Origin: Mixophyes australis
Lineage: Eukaryota; Chordata; Amphibia; Anura; Limnodynastidae
Reading direction: 5' to 3'
Assembly (NCBI GenBank): GCA_036250195.1
Contig: JAVHZZ010000004.1
Location: 158,563,227-158,627,226, forward strand
Length of the DNA: 64,000 bases
The notes beneath the pieces were generated by a model. It was not told the DNA's origin. It made no database searches and saw nothing but the letters and a program-made list of their open reading frames with translations. Positions 20,711 to 34,509 of this stretch are shown piece by piece (the stretch's first letter is position 1; each line of letters begins with the position of its first letter). A program made the translations under genes and the position numbers.

Positions 20711-22080
20711 GGTTCCTACAGATATTACATTAATATCTTTCACAACACACTTTACATAGAATCTCACCACACACACACATTACATTAATACCCTTCTCCA
20801 TACACTACATTAAAACTCTCCCCTACTACAATACAATAAAAACCCATCCCCTCCTGGCACCAGTCCCATGTGTGCTGAAGCATGGAGGGGGGTTGGCTTA
20901 CACTGTGGAGCAGGAGGAGAAGGGGAAAGTGAGAAGCAGGTGGGGAAGAGATGGTAGCTATCAGGGGCAGGAGATTAGGATTATGGCCTGGCTGAATGTG
21001 CACCCAATATGTTAGCCTATCCCTGCCCTAGAATGACAGACAGGGAGTTGAGCCAGTAAAACTAAGGGTCTGATCTATGCCATAAGTTGCAGGACATTTA
21101 ATACAGTAGCTGGTCCTTAAGGAGGGGCCAGCTTCTCAATACTATGACCAATATTTTAGGCCACTGCCTGAATAAGTCTGGAATCACGGACCAGAGACTT
21201 CCTTTTCCCCATACCAATACATCTGTGGATGAGGGATGGGCCCAGAAATCAAAGAGCTGGGACGGGCTCTTTTGGCCCATCAACTCATGTGCTCTATACA
21301 CCCTATAAACAATGGTGGATACGCCACAGCTGTGTAATAAATTCAAATGGCATTGCTCTGCTACTTTATACCTTCATACATTATTAAATATGTTAATTTT
21401 AGTGAAAAGCAAAAGTAACAATATTATTATAAATAATTCCAACTAACACTAGTTTTCTTAATTGGTCATGGTGCAAAAATATCTATTTTTAAGCAGTAAA
21501 TTGTAAATGAAATGTAAAATACACTTCAATGAGAAAAGTGAACAAAGTTCATGACCTAGTTTGGAATGCAATTATCCCATAAAAATGCATGAGGGATTTG
21601 TTGCAAGGTGGGAATATAATACCATGAAAAGTTGTCCATCCACCTATTACCTGGAGATGGTCAAGAATAGAATTAGCATTTCTTTTTACATCCCTATTTA
21701 GTGAGCCTAAGAATCTCCTTGTAGTCAGGTTTTTGGCAAACAAGGGTTGCAAAGTAGCTCTGATTACTTTTATCTCACTCAGTATAAGCCATTGATAAAC
21801 CTCTTGTTTCTCATGCTTCATGTGCTAGTATTTTACTAGTCCTACATCCATCAGAGACATTGTGCTTTCCTCACTGTGGACAAATAGAAGTGACAGTTTC
21901 CTTCCTTAAATAAACAAACCAAGTACTTATCCACAGTTCAATGAGTTTAACACCTCCACCCATTACCCTAAAGCTGGGCACAGGAAGTTAGCTGCAAATG
22001 CGCCTTAACAGTAAGCAGTTCATATCTTCTGTATAATAACAGATTATGTGTGTGCTGTATGTATCTCTTTCTCTCTCTCT
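20711..22080. other. No gene seen
   Basis: Short chance open frames only. Confidence 0.55.
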
Positions 22081-22081
22081 G

Positions 22082-22132
<51 letters not shown>

Positions 22133-22160
22133 ATGGATATATATATACACATACAGTACA
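22082..22160. repeat. (TA)n microsatellite
   Basis: TA tract (22087-22125) with flanking GTATGTAT variants. Confidence 0.93.
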
Positions 22161-23460
22161 TTATACATTATTGTGCATTTACACATACATAAGGCGTTCT
22201 GGAAGTGGATTTACAAAAGGAGTTAATTTATAAATGGCTGGCAGTATGCAACTGTCCTACGGAAATTGCTACATCATGCTTATATAGTTCTAATATAAAA
22301 ACAAACATAATTTAATACAAATCTATATATGATTGGATGTTCCTAGTTAAATAAGATACGTTAGACACCAAAATGCTTTAAAAATTCACCTTGTTACTAG
22401 ACCTGAAGAATAGAAACCAAGTAAAGTGAGAGGTGGATGATATATTAAAGTCACATGGGGTTGTTATACCTTGTGAATGTTTTAGATTGTAAAATTGAAA
22501 TGTATTTGTTAGGGTTGTTATCACATAAATACTACCACTACTGGTAACATTCCTTTACCATTCCCTGTAATATTGCAATCCTACAGGCAGAGCCACATTC
22601 ATTTTGTATGACTAAATAGATAGTTTGTCTTTGTGAACTGTACATCCATTTTGTGTACTCTGTAAACACATTAATAAAACTATCATGTCTCAAAAACAAA
22701 TTTAGCTTCACAATAAAGGAAATTATTCTAACTTTAGGGGGTATATTTATCAAAGTTTAAGAGACTCAGACTTATGCTAGTTTAGGTTTATACTCTTTGG
22801 GTAAACTTTGTCTTATCTTGTTTGACTCTGCCTGTGGCACAGTAAGGAGTCCACTGATAATTTCAGGCTGAACACATTGCCCTAGGAATTAAACAGTTGT
22901 ACAAAAGTACATGTAAAAATCGATGTAACATCACACCACTTAGACACGTACTGAAGACAAATATCAGCTCTTAATGTATCACTACAATTGCAAACAAGGA
23001 TATAATATAAATGCAACACAATTATTATTCAATGTAAATAGGTAAGCAATATTATGACTTTATAGCCACATCAAAAATGCTATACTCATTCAACAGCATT
23101 GATTAAAAGTTTATTGGATCATGTTAATATGTTTTATATATACCAGTTTTTCTAAAAATGCAATGTAGTCATTAATAGTGCTTTAAAAACTGAAAGTTGT
23201 GTTTTACTGTTTTTAGCTTTTATTCCTCCAATTTAATTTTATCCAGTTTTTCTACTGGTGTAGCAACAGGGCCAGCAGTATTAACAACTACCATTCACCA
23301 GTTATAGGCAGTTCCGAACTAATGTGCTGTACAATGGCAGTGCTCCCATGAGAATTCCGAACTAGAATGATGGGAAATTTGTGTTCTAAATGTTTAAAAC
23401 CAGTTGATTCTTGCAATGCGGTCTTAGATTTTCAAATATAATCTAATATATTAAAATGGT
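22161..23460. other. No gene seen; possible MITE end
   Basis: AT-rich. At 22737-22800 'ggggggtatatttatcaaag' looks like the terminus of a MITE of the kind seen at 13782 and 57660, but no matching right end was found. Confidence 0.45.
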
Positions 23461-23489
23461 GTTCCAAATTTTATATATATAAAATATGT

Positions 23490-24329
23490 GCTTGGACTGG
23501 GCGGATATTTACATTTAAACCAGCGGAATACACGAGCTGACAGTGTGGCGACTGCAGACACCAGAGACCAGTCGCTGTAACCAGCAGAACTGTGACTAAG
23601 GAAGCAACGTGTTTTATGGAAGTCCCACTGTGTTGGGACGAAACGCGTTGAGCTGTGGTCGCTATTGGCATCGTTATTACTACTATATGTGAGTTACTAC
23701 TACTCGTTATAATAAATTGTCATTTTCATACTTTTACATTGCATCCTTTGTCTATTTTCATCCATTTCCGCCCTGGATGACATTTTGACTGAGGGACTGC
23801 TATCTCAGAGTTCACTCTGCATCATCTGGTACGCAGTATAAGCTGTTGGTGTTTGTGGAGGTGTACTCATAAGATTAACCCATTTGGTGCCGGGCTAACA
23901 TTTGATCCTGGTGGAGGTCTATCACATGTGGTGATACATTACATAAACTTTATTACACTATATGTGTTTTTCTATTTTTTGACCCACATTATCGCTATTG
24001 TTGGAGAGGGGGAGACATTACCTCAGAAGAGGAACTCCGTTTCTACCATACGATCATTGATTTCATCTATATGGTACGCATTTTATTACATCTTCCCATA
24101 TTACTATCAATATTACACATTGGAGCGCCATACTTGTTTATCTATCCGCAGTTACTACATCCCTCCGGATTAACCATCTGGACCCAAGTGATTCAAGGCT
24201 GCCGCTCTTAAATGAGCTATGTGTTTTTATCGGGACTGATTGTATATATCTTGGTATATCCATCTACCAGTTATCTATACTGGTTGTTACGTTGCGGTTA
24301 TTAGCGCTGTTTATATATCTGCTGTGTGT

Positions 24330-24330
<1 letters not shown>
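23490..24330 (+). mobile_element. Probable PLE-derived 3' region with hammerhead-like hairpin
   Basis: At 23620-23645 a perfect 5-bp stem GTCCC/GGGAC with an 8-nt loop is followed by GAAACGCG (GAAA of a hammerhead core then a stem III start). The preceding core box is degraded to about 4 of 7. Such motifs occur in PLE terminal repeats. The rest is non-coding and ends at a (TA)n tract (24332-24366), as the PLE at 13.5 kb does. No RT or endonuclease is present, so the assignment is indirect. Confidence 0.4.

Positions 24331-24331
<1 letters not shown>

Positions 24332-24366
<35 letters not shown>
24332..24366. repeat. (TA)n microsatellite
   Basis: Pure TA tract. Confidence 0.92.
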
Positions 24367-24370
<4 letters not shown>

Positions 24371-24394
24371 AATTTGTTAACAGTAGTCAAAGTG

Positions 24395-24490
24395 GGCTGG
24401 TGTAGAGTCATGTGCCATACCTCCGCTATGAAGTTCCATTCACTTACATTTTCCATACTGCCACTTCTAAATTTCCACTTTGAATATACA
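24395..24490. repeat. Dispersed repeat, inverted copy of 20565-20650
   Basis: See the partner at 20565-20710. The two copies are in opposite orientation, 3.8 kb apart. Confidence 0.55.
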
Positions 24491-24499
24491 TATATTTTA

Positions 24500-27400
24500 C
24501 TCATGCTTTTATAGCATATATGTATGTGCATGTGTGTATGTATACATAAACAGGAGTACAAATTTTAACATTGATTGTAATAGCTCATATACAGTCTTTA
24601 AATTGGAGGTTTGCCTTTAGAATGGGAATGCTGACCCATCCAATTGGGTGTGAACTTAATCTACATATTCCTTTAATTCCAAACTGTAACTGTACTCCAA
24701 AATACTACAAGCTAGCTAACTATTGCCCTCTAAAGGTTATTTTGGAATCTGATTCTTTTTTTTAAAAAAACTTTTTTATTAAAAAAAAAAAGCAAAAAAG
24801 CAAAATTAATACTAACGATTGCAGCTATTTATTTATGGTACACAGTTTTTTTTTTTAAAAAAAATTTCCATATCATTTTTACATACTTGGATCGCATTCG
24901 AAAGTAAAATAAGAGATACATTTTCTTTAGCACTTTGCATTACTATATACTTGTGCACAGCACAAAATCTTGATAACTCATTTTCTTTATTTCTCATTCC
25001 ATATACATTAAAATGTAATAAACATGCCAAAAAGCTACCCTGTTTTATGCTGGAGGGGTAGATCTGCCGGACATACTGATAGTTTTAAATGGAATGTTTT
25101 AATGATTCAATACTGTAAAAAATTCCACCATTTACAGTTTGTGAATTGTAGAGAATAAAATCATATCAACTCCTTCTTTAAAGTACTGCGGTTATTGCTA
25201 AGTATTTGGCCAAACAAAATATTACACCTTTGAAACACATTGTTTTTATTTTTAATTTATATGCATGATATTTTGACTATCAGTATGCCTATAAGGAAAA
25301 AAAATTAAGAAATAATTTAATTTTTGTGCAATTAGTATCAGAAGTATTTATATCTGCTGTTAATAAAAAAAAGCATCTGTAGGTTTATTAATGGTTAGAA
25401 TTTTCCTCGTTTAGCAGGAAGAATGTTCACAATGAGTATGTGAGAGTATAAGGTACAATTGTTACTAAGACTCTTTTACAAACTGCAAAAATGTAAAACC
25501 ACAGCACAAATGAGCTTCTGTGATGCCATTCGCAGATTTTTGGGCAATTGCATCTGCAGGAGTGGCAAAGTTTAAACTGGCCAATGGCAGGAGGGGTCGT
25601 TCCTTGGTAAGTACGGATTATGTACACTGATGTACCTAGTTTTACACTGAGGTGCAGAAATCAAGGGGTGTAGAATGCACATTTACAGGCACACTTTTTC
25701 ATGATAGCACATAGCCTTTTTCTTGCAGCAAAAGGACTTGAATTCTCTGAGCTGCTGGAGATTGAGTCTCATTATACTTATAATTGAACAAACCTTTTTC
25801 ACCTTCCAGTAGCACTTCTGTGATAAAGAGCATTTTAGGCACACTTCGACTAATGGAATGAAAATCTTAAAACTTCAAATGAGTGACAGATGTCCCCCAC
25901 TCTAATGTGGAATTTAAATGAAGCTAAGCCAAAAAGTATTTTAAGAGAACAATTTTTAATTTTCAATTAATAAAGTGGTTTATCCTAAAGTAGTAGTAGG
26001 TTGGACTTTGATGTGACCTGTTTACACCTTGTGCATATTCTGGAGCATGTGCCAACCCACGAAACTAGTCACAGATTGATTTTGCTGGGTTGTTTTTAAA
26101 GATCGTGAAGTGGGTGCATACCTTAATATGCATTTGGTGAACAAATAGGTGCACTTGCACACATAAACCTGAGTCCTTAGCAATGCTAAATGGGTCTTTG
26201 GCAATTGGTAAATTACATTTCTTTATACATAGATATCCAGTAGTACTGTACAGGTAGTTATATATATATATATAGTAGCATTTTATACTTAAATATGGAC
26301 TGCTTATTATAATAGGATGTTAACTATTCTTTAAAAAAGAAAAAATAAGGGCATGTACTGAACTAGCAACTGTAGATTCTTATAAAATTAAGTTCTTCTG
26401 TTGTTCTCTTGTTTCCTTGTTGACTTCCAGTTCCACTTAATCTACAAGATGTCCTCATTATCACCTGAAGGTTATGCAATATATGACTTTTTTAGACCTG
26501 TTGACCATTCTGCATAGCTGGTGATCGGCTAGCTATGTTTTATTACATTTTGACAACATGTCTAAAAAGACCTGTAATTTTTTAGTTAATATTTTTGTTT
26601 TCAGTTAAAAGTGTGTCCATACAATTATGACTACAGAAATTGACATGATAGAATGAGCCATGGATTCTTCCTATTGACCTGTCTTCACTGTTAATGTAGA
26701 AGGCATCAGGTTCTTAAAGGTTTTCATGAGACAGGAAACCTTTCAGTCCTACTCTGACCTATAAACTTCCCATGTCACAGTCCCAACAGTACCTGCAAAT
26801 TAGTCACTTTTTCCATGTAATTTGAGATTAACTTTCAGCTAGACCTCTAAATTTTTTAAAAAAAATAAACTGCCTTAGCAGTCATTCTTCTATGGGATTT
26901 ATTTCTGACCCCTACAACACTATCATAGTCCCACAAAATACCTCCTAAAATTCACAGGAGCTCAAATGGGAGGCTGAATTAAGTGAGTTGTTGGAGAAGG
27001 AAGATTGGATGGACATCTAGGCAGAGGAATCCAATGCAGTGTACACATTAAAAAAAATGCATATAAACTAATATTTTGATGGAACCAAGTTCAAGTTAAC
27101 CTACTCAGTTTGTTTCCAAACTTGACAGATATGTGTTGGGGAGCGTACAACAAGAAAGGCTCCTTTTTGTATATTTGATAGAGCTGCCACAAAATTGAAC
27201 CCTTATGGACAGAGTTCAGAAATTTGATTTTTAACATTAAATCTGTTATTCGGACTCCATATACAACATTACCCTACTTCCACTCTCCATCACTGGAGTC
27301 TTCCAAACATTATAAAAAAAAAAAAACATTTTTAGTGCCTTCACCTGTGAGATACCAGCCTGATGGAAAGGCCCACAGCCTCTGGTGCTTAGTCTCATTT

Positions 27401-30340
27401 GGCAAATTTACCAAATGGAATTCATGAGCAGTGGCCTATGAGACTGTCTTGTTTCATTAAATCCCGGTGAACAGGGCTCCGTTTCACAATCAGTCTTTAC
27501 CTAACTTCTGAGCCGTCTCACTCCTCTCGAGTATACTTCCTTTTCATTATGTTACTATTTCTACTCGCTACTTTGCAGGACCTTGTTCCTGTCGATCCCT
27601 CCTTCTCCTCCCTTCTTGTACCCCATTAACCCAAATTAATTCTCTTCCTTCAACCTTTCTCCCCTCTTCATTTTAAGAGTTGAAAATATCATGTATTATT
27701 CCTCTCCTTATCAGTGTAAACTTACATAAAGACATTTATGTACAACTAGAAACGACATCATTGCTGTCATTGCCAAAATAGAAGCAGTAAGACTTACAGG
27801 TTGCAAAAGTTCACTGCATGTAAAACATGCTGGGTATCTTGATGGTACCATACCTTTATCAAGTAGGATTGGGCTGGACAGTGTATGCAGTTTTCAATAT
27901 CTGCAAGCACAGAGGAATATTTGGTTTTTCAAAACATAGCACATATGGCTCAAAAAATATGCATGTCACTGCCTACCTTGATTGCTGTTCATCGTCATTT
28001 TCTAGGTTCTGGTTTGCTAGACTACCTTTTTGCCATTTATACTAATGCTTGAGAGAAAGCAACAATGCAATTAATTTGAAAAACGCAGCTGGTAGGAAGG
28101 TTTTTAAGATCAGGTAATTTCCTTTCACTCTGCACCTAGAAAATATACATCTATATTATCACGATTGTCACGAGGTCCAAACTGACACATATTTGAACAC
28201 AAGTAAATTAGTACATGCTGTAGCTGATGTGCCTTTTGACTCACAGCATTAGGACTGATCCTGCTGGGATCAAACTAAGACACCTCTGTTGGAATATCAA
28301 ATGGAAATAAGTGTGATACATATTGTTTTTTAATTTGGCAGGGATAATATTGTGAGTTGGCATCAGCAGCAAGAATACTGTTGGTTTCATGATTTACATT
28401 CTTACAAACACATAAAACATCTCCATCTTAGTTTGTATGGTAAAATAAGCATTCATTTTTATTATACTCGACACAATGGTGGCTGGCAGAACATGCTGGG
28501 AGTTGCATAATATATTGACCATGGAAATGAGTCTCATTTACCACTTGCCAGCCAGTCGCTATGGATTCATGGCAGGCAATTGGCTCAACATCTGAGGCAT
28601 TTTTTTTAAAATTGCCTCTTAATGATGGCCACATCAATGCATGCCGCCATTGTTGGACATGGGATCTCGCTCAAAGTCAAGGAATCCTGAGATGGTGCAG
28701 GAAGAGAATCACTCAAGGCGAATGGAGTGCAGAAGCGCCACACTTTTACTGGGTAACTTGGTGGTATCATGATGATGTTAACTGGAAATCCCTATGTGGT
28801 GTAGGCCACAATAGCAGGGTGGAGGTCATATAAAATCACACTGCCTCTAAAACTATTAAATCCAGTGTTACCTGTATTTGATAGCAGCTTAGATCTAAAT
28901 AGAAAAAGACCTAATACTTTTAGCGTACAGTAGACTATCAGGTCACTGAATGGGGCATTTAGATGTAATAAAAAAACAAAGAAATATGAAGTTAAAAAGT
29001 TTGGACACAATACCTGTAAAAAAGCACATACTTCCTACCTAACCTAACTGTGCTTTATCACTTTCAAATCCAAAAGCAAAATATCCAAAATGAAGAAAAT
29101 AATGTATTATAAGATTTACTGAGGTGATGCTGAATTAAGTACAGTTGCTGTGCTGAATTCTGCTCTGTAACAGAACTGGCACAGCCAAAGATTGTTCTAC
29201 ATAAGAGTTGTGCTTAGTGGATGGGGTAGTGCACCAAATATCCTGAGCCTTTAGGCTCCAACAATGTAAATCTGGAAGGATCTGAAACAATGGCTGCAAT
29301 TGCAAGCTGAGTTGTACTACAATCTTATCTGTTTAGACTGGATCCTAACTGACAATTTTCACTGACATCATCATCATCATCATTGTCATGAACGCCCAAC
29401 CTGTCCTATATACAGCAATCTGAAAAGCTGGATGTGACTGGTGTCACCTTAGTCACTTAGCAATGAATACACCTTTTCTACCACCATGAAGGATTTTGTT
29501 ATGGTGTCCTTATGTAACCAAAACCAATTAGTAATGTTTCACACTTAAATCACATTCACATGTAGCATGAGCCTCCTTGGGCTTCATAAATTCACTAAGA
29601 ATCACAGAGAAAATGATAGATAAAAGGCTTGGTAACAAAAAAGTTAATGATAAGACATACAATATATTGCACAAATAAGTTTCAGAAATAAAATAGGAAA
29701 TAAAACCAGAGTCACTACTTACTAGTTAAGACTTGGGTTATGAGGGAACACAATTAAGAAATATGGAACATTTCAGCCTTGATAGACCCCTCATGAAAAT
29801 GCACAAGTTATTGTCTAAAGCAGAAGATTTTAAACCTTTTTCCACATAGCTCTCACCCCCCACCTTTGGATTTTAGCTGTCAATAAGGACAGATTGATCT
29901 CCCAAATGTCACAGGGGTTTCGAAGAGAGCTAGGGATGTCTTGAGATCGGGAATGTTCACAAGACCTTGAGTTCTCACCTTTGCTCTTTCTGCTTGGCTA
30001 GATGGTTTGCAACTTCTCAGATATGCCTGTCTCTCCCTGGTCTGGTTAATTTTAACAGATTATTGACACTTGCAGTTCAGACTCATGTCATCTAGCAAAG
30101 CACACGTTGAGATTACATTACAAGGTTACATACAATATACATTGTCATACATGAATTCAACAGAAAATAACAATCAGTCATTAGATATACTACATAATCG
30201 TCATAATCATTTATTGTAATACACCAAAATGCTCTTAAATGCTGAACAGTCAGTATGACAAGTAATACAAAAATAAAACCATACTTAAAAACAGAATAAA
30301 TACATATTAGAGTGACAAAGAACATGCAGACAAAAGACTG
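24500..30340. other. Long interval without recognisable genes
   Basis: AT-rich and probably old intergenic or intronic sequence. The frames are short and lack recognisable domains. A short (CAT)n is present at 29366-29385. Homopolymer A/T runs occur near 24760-24860 and 27310. Confidence 0.55.
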
Positions 30341-30349
30341 AAGTTATAG

Positions 30350-30790
30350 AGTGCCCTTATAGTGAGGATTTACAGTCTAGTGAGAGAGTGCAATGGTGAG
30401 ACAACAGGAGCTAGTGGGACTTGAAATGGACATTGGGACTGTATCTGCTAGTGCACCCAGGTGAGGGTAGGATAGGCTATAGTGAAGAGTGGATTTTGAG
30501 AGACTACTTGAAAAATTGAAGGTTGGGAAAGTTTGGTCAGGTGTGGTAGGGACTTTTATAGGGAGTTTAATAAGGGAGAAGCAGCATCACTGGAGAAATC
30601 TTGGAGGTGGGAGTGAAAAGTAGCTATCAGAAAGGAGGCATGGTGCAAGTCACTGAGGCAGAGAGTAAAAGAGTATCTCATATATGAGGTGGAGGTATTG
30701 ATGAGGACTTTACAAATGAGTATGAGAAACATGAATTGGATTCTGGAGGTTATTAGAAGCAAGTGTAAATTTTGTAAAGTAGTGCAGTGG
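30350..30790 (-). repeat. LINE 3' part (antisense)
   Basis: G/A-rich sequence that resembles the fragment at 4050-4262 in its 'aatcttggaggtgggagtga' phrase and lies directly downstream of the antisense LINE RT below. Taken as the 3' part of the same element. Confidence 0.5.
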
Positions 30791-30799
30791 ATGTAAAGT

Positions 30800-31700
30800 C
30801 GTGAGAGGTCAAGATCAGTCTCACCTCAGCATTGAAGATGGATTGTAAATGGGATAGAGGGTTGAGGGGAAGATTAGGTAGCAGGAGGTTGAAGCAGTCA
30901 GATAATGAGAGATTGGGTGCATGGATCTGGATGTGCAGCTTAAAGTTGAAAGCAGAGGTAAAGGTGGCACCAAGGCAGTGGACATTAAAAGGGGAGTATA
31001 ATGTTGTCAACGGTAAGCGAGATTAGAGGAGGGTAGTGACACTGGAAGGAGGGAAGATCATAAGCTTAATTTTGGATATGCTTGAATTAGCATTGGGACA
31101 TCTAAGTGAAGATGCACAGGACAAAAGATTAGAAAATAAGTCAAGGTAGTAGCGGTAGAGATAGTTGTCATCTGCATATAAGTGGTACGGGAGGCTGAAG
31201 GAGCATATTTGTTCACAGAGAGAGGTAATAAGATAAAAAAACAGAGTGTTGAGATCACAGCCTCGATTAACCCCAACAGATAGAATGAAAAGATGGAGCA
31301 TTTGACACAAACACAAACTGAAGAAGCATTTAAAGAGGTATGAGGTGAACCAAGAGAGAACAGTGTCGGGAATGCCAAGGTTTGCAGAAGAAGAGTAAAG
31401 GTAAACTATATCAAAAGTACAATAAAGGTTAAGGAGGAAGAGTAGGGAGAAGTGCAAACTCAACTGAGTATACAGAGTGAAAGCCCAATTGCGGAGAGTT
31501 GAGAATAGAGTAATTGAAATAAAAGTTGAGTACGAGTTTATATACACGACGTTAAAATAGTTTGGAAGTAGAAGGGAGGAGAGAGATGGACCATTAGCTG
31601 GAGAGAGAGGTAGGGTCAAAATATGATTTCTTGAGGATAGAAGAGATGATTGTATATTTGAAAACAGGACACCAGCACAGAAATGGAACGGAGCAGAAAG
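30800..31700 (-). pseudogene. L2/CR1-like LINE reverse transcriptase fragment
   Basis: The minus-strand frame at 31023-31619 (198 codons), with an overlapping frame at 31058-31378, reads LINE RT motifs in order: a residual F-D-x-V segment, LGIPDTVLSWFTSYL, SVGVNRG (from the usual GVPQGS), and LPYHLYADDNYLY with the catalytic Y-x-D-D-type box kept as YADD. KLMIFPPSS follows, typical of L2/CR1-clade ends. The endonuclease domain and the RT N terminus are absent. Many substitutions show it is old. Confidence 0.8.
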
Positions 31701-31759
31701 CTGAAATGGATGGTATAGCTAAGGAGGTTAAAGAGCAGGAGGGATCTCAGGGGTGACTA

Positions 31760-34500
31760 CGGAAGTGCAGCCAGTGCCCAGTAGAGAATTACTTGACCAT
31801 CTTGTCGGCCACCGGATGGATTTGCTAAGATTTGTTTTCACTCATCGATTTTTTTTTATATATTTCACCACATTAAGGTCCAGGTATGTTGGGATTTATA
31901 AAGTATCAATAAAACATATATCTTTTAGTAAATATTACAAATCAGAGGACTGGAGTGCCTCTGTGTGAAAAATTATAGTTTACAAATTTTCGCAATCACC
32001 TGCCATAAATTTGCAGATGACTTAAGATGTCCCCATACTGACAAGTTATATAATACATAAGTGAGGCACTATTTTTGTAGATAAAAATGATTATGTGAAA
32101 TTAAAGTAATCAACTGTGCACATTACAGAAACAAATAAAATCCCATGCAAACCACATGTTATTAATGTGAGTTCTCATAAAATATTTGCTAATGCGCATG
32201 TACAGATGTGATGTATTCAGCAAATTTTCTATTTTGTATGTTTACTATGTACAATGCTGCTAGTATAAATTATGTAATCTTGTATAATAAATCTTATGTC
32301 CATATGTACTTTTATTACAAATTTTTACATTCACTTCATTCATTCTTTACAAAAGTGAACTATTCTATTTAAATAAAATTATCACATAGTTTTTGAAATA
32401 TGAAATCAAAGTAAAGTGAACTTTGCAGTTCTAAACTATGTGAATTACATATAGTGGAAATTGAGTTGCTTTTTACTTCAAACAACACAAAGGGGGGGGG
32501 GGGGGGGTGTTTAGAATTTCAAACAGTTTACAGGTTAACTTAAGATGCATTTATTTAACTTAGCCAAATGAATGACACAAGTCTGACCTTTGCCAAATAA
32601 CAGTTGTTGACAGGGAACACTTCTGGTATTATACCTAACTATGATAAGAAAAGGTACAACAAACAACAAAAAGACCCTCTAGCATCAAATGGCCAGGTCA
32701 GAACAACAAGGTAGTTAATCCCTACACTCCAAAGAGGAGTGTCACATTTTCATTTTACACAAGGTAACTACTGTATGCAGAGGAAATGTCAATTTAAAGA
32801 CTATGTAAATTAAGTCTGAAGACCACATGTTTAAAATAAAAACGAAATTTGATTGATTACCATGACTGATTTCATAAAGACGATTGTCAAAAATGGTCTT
32901 ACTTTATGGTCTAAAGTAGTTGTACTTATGATTAATACTGAGGATTGCATTTGGTGTAAATAGTTTTATGTTACTCTGTTCAGGCTATACAACAAATTAG
33001 GGGTTAGTTGCTGCTTCCCCTTTACATGTGATGTTGCATGTTGTCAGACCGTCCAGAACCTATATCCTCCCAGTAACATCATATAGCACTCATAATGAAG
33101 TCCTATCCACCTCTGACCACTAAACCATGACCCCAAATCACTGTATCTAACATGGATAAGATGGACAGGATAGTTTCGATACAAATTGAGGAATTATGGG
33201 ACAAAGAGGTAAATAATGTCCCCTTACTAATTTGTAAACTCTGCCAGCAGATTTATTTACAACTTATAGAACAATACTCTTCTGCAATAAAAATATTATT
33301 ATACATCTTGGGATATTTACATTACACAGCTACAAAGCTATAATGAGAAAATAAAATAATATGTTTGGTGTGTCCACTTCCACATGTAATTCAGTTGGAT
33401 CTAGTTGTGAAATGGTTGTGTGTTTTCACAAAAAAAAAATCTTTGGTAAAATAAAAGTAACTAACTATAGCAAGGTAAAATGTGCGCTTTTGAGCATATT
33501 GAATGGATTGATTAGGTTAAATATAAACTGAGATAATTTCATGTAATGTAGCAGTATACCAACCTTAATTATATTCCCAGTACTGACATACCGGCGGTTT
33601 TTAGACACTGGAAGACACCATATAACCAACCACAACATTACCAGTGCTAAGGCTAAGGGACATCTATGAAATTATTTGCAAAATTATTTTATCACAACAT
33701 CTATGCTTGCACCACCCTTAAGTCTTGCAAAAGAACATAATCAAGATTCGAGAAGCATTTGAACTACTCCTAAGTGGACTTTTATAGACACAGTTGATTA
33801 TCTAATTTTTATGTATATTCTATTCCTACATGTATCATTAAATTGTATTTAATTTCTTTTTCTTACTTTACTATTGCAGTTCATACTCTCATTATACTCA
33901 TAGTTGTATTTGAATAATAATCTGCTTCTTCAATTACTGTTGGCACCAACTCTTATCTTTTCATCCAGTTGATATATGTTTTACGTTTTCTATCATCTAT
34001 TTCCCAGATGCACTTTACACCTTCACTGCCTGCCTCAGCTATCACTATAGTTATTACAGTAACCAGTTTTTGATTATTATTTCATTTTAAGTTTATTATT
34101 GTTAAATCAACCACTTCCTACTAGTTATCAGCTCTCTTATATCCTAGCCAACATTCCCTCCCGCACTACCTCTCTGATTTTCCTTTCCTCTTCTCACTAT
34201 ATAAGCATTCTGGTTTATTTCTTGCCTTCAATACTTTCCTTGAATTTCTTTCCTTTTCTTTCTACTTTTCTTTCTCGTGCTTACCCACACTTTCCAATCT
34301 TTTATTACTTATTATCATTTAAACATTTATTTTTGTACTAGTTTATTTAACTTCCACTTTATATCAGCAGGCCACACATTCACAACCCTACTCCTCACCC
34401 TCAATAGCAACACAGACGACCTCAGTCTCCAGTTCAACTCCACTTTAGCCTCACCTTACAGGAAAGGGACTCCATATAGTGCTCCACAGCATAAAACAGA
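31760..34500. other. No gene seen; contains a poly(G) run
   Basis: AT-rich sequence. A run of 16 G lies at 32492-32507. C/T-rich wording at 34100-34480 gives small open frames without domains, possibly very old LINE sequence. Confidence 0.5.
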
Positions 34501-34509
34501 ATAGTTTGC

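Noticed and set aside
28561..28833. 90-codon open frame rich in Trp and His
   Set aside because: No recognisable domain, no splice or promoter context and no repeat support, so it is taken as chance.
32492..32507. Poly(G) run as a G-quadruplex regulatory site
   Set aside because: A single homopolymer without promoter context; it could also be a sequencing or assembly artefact.
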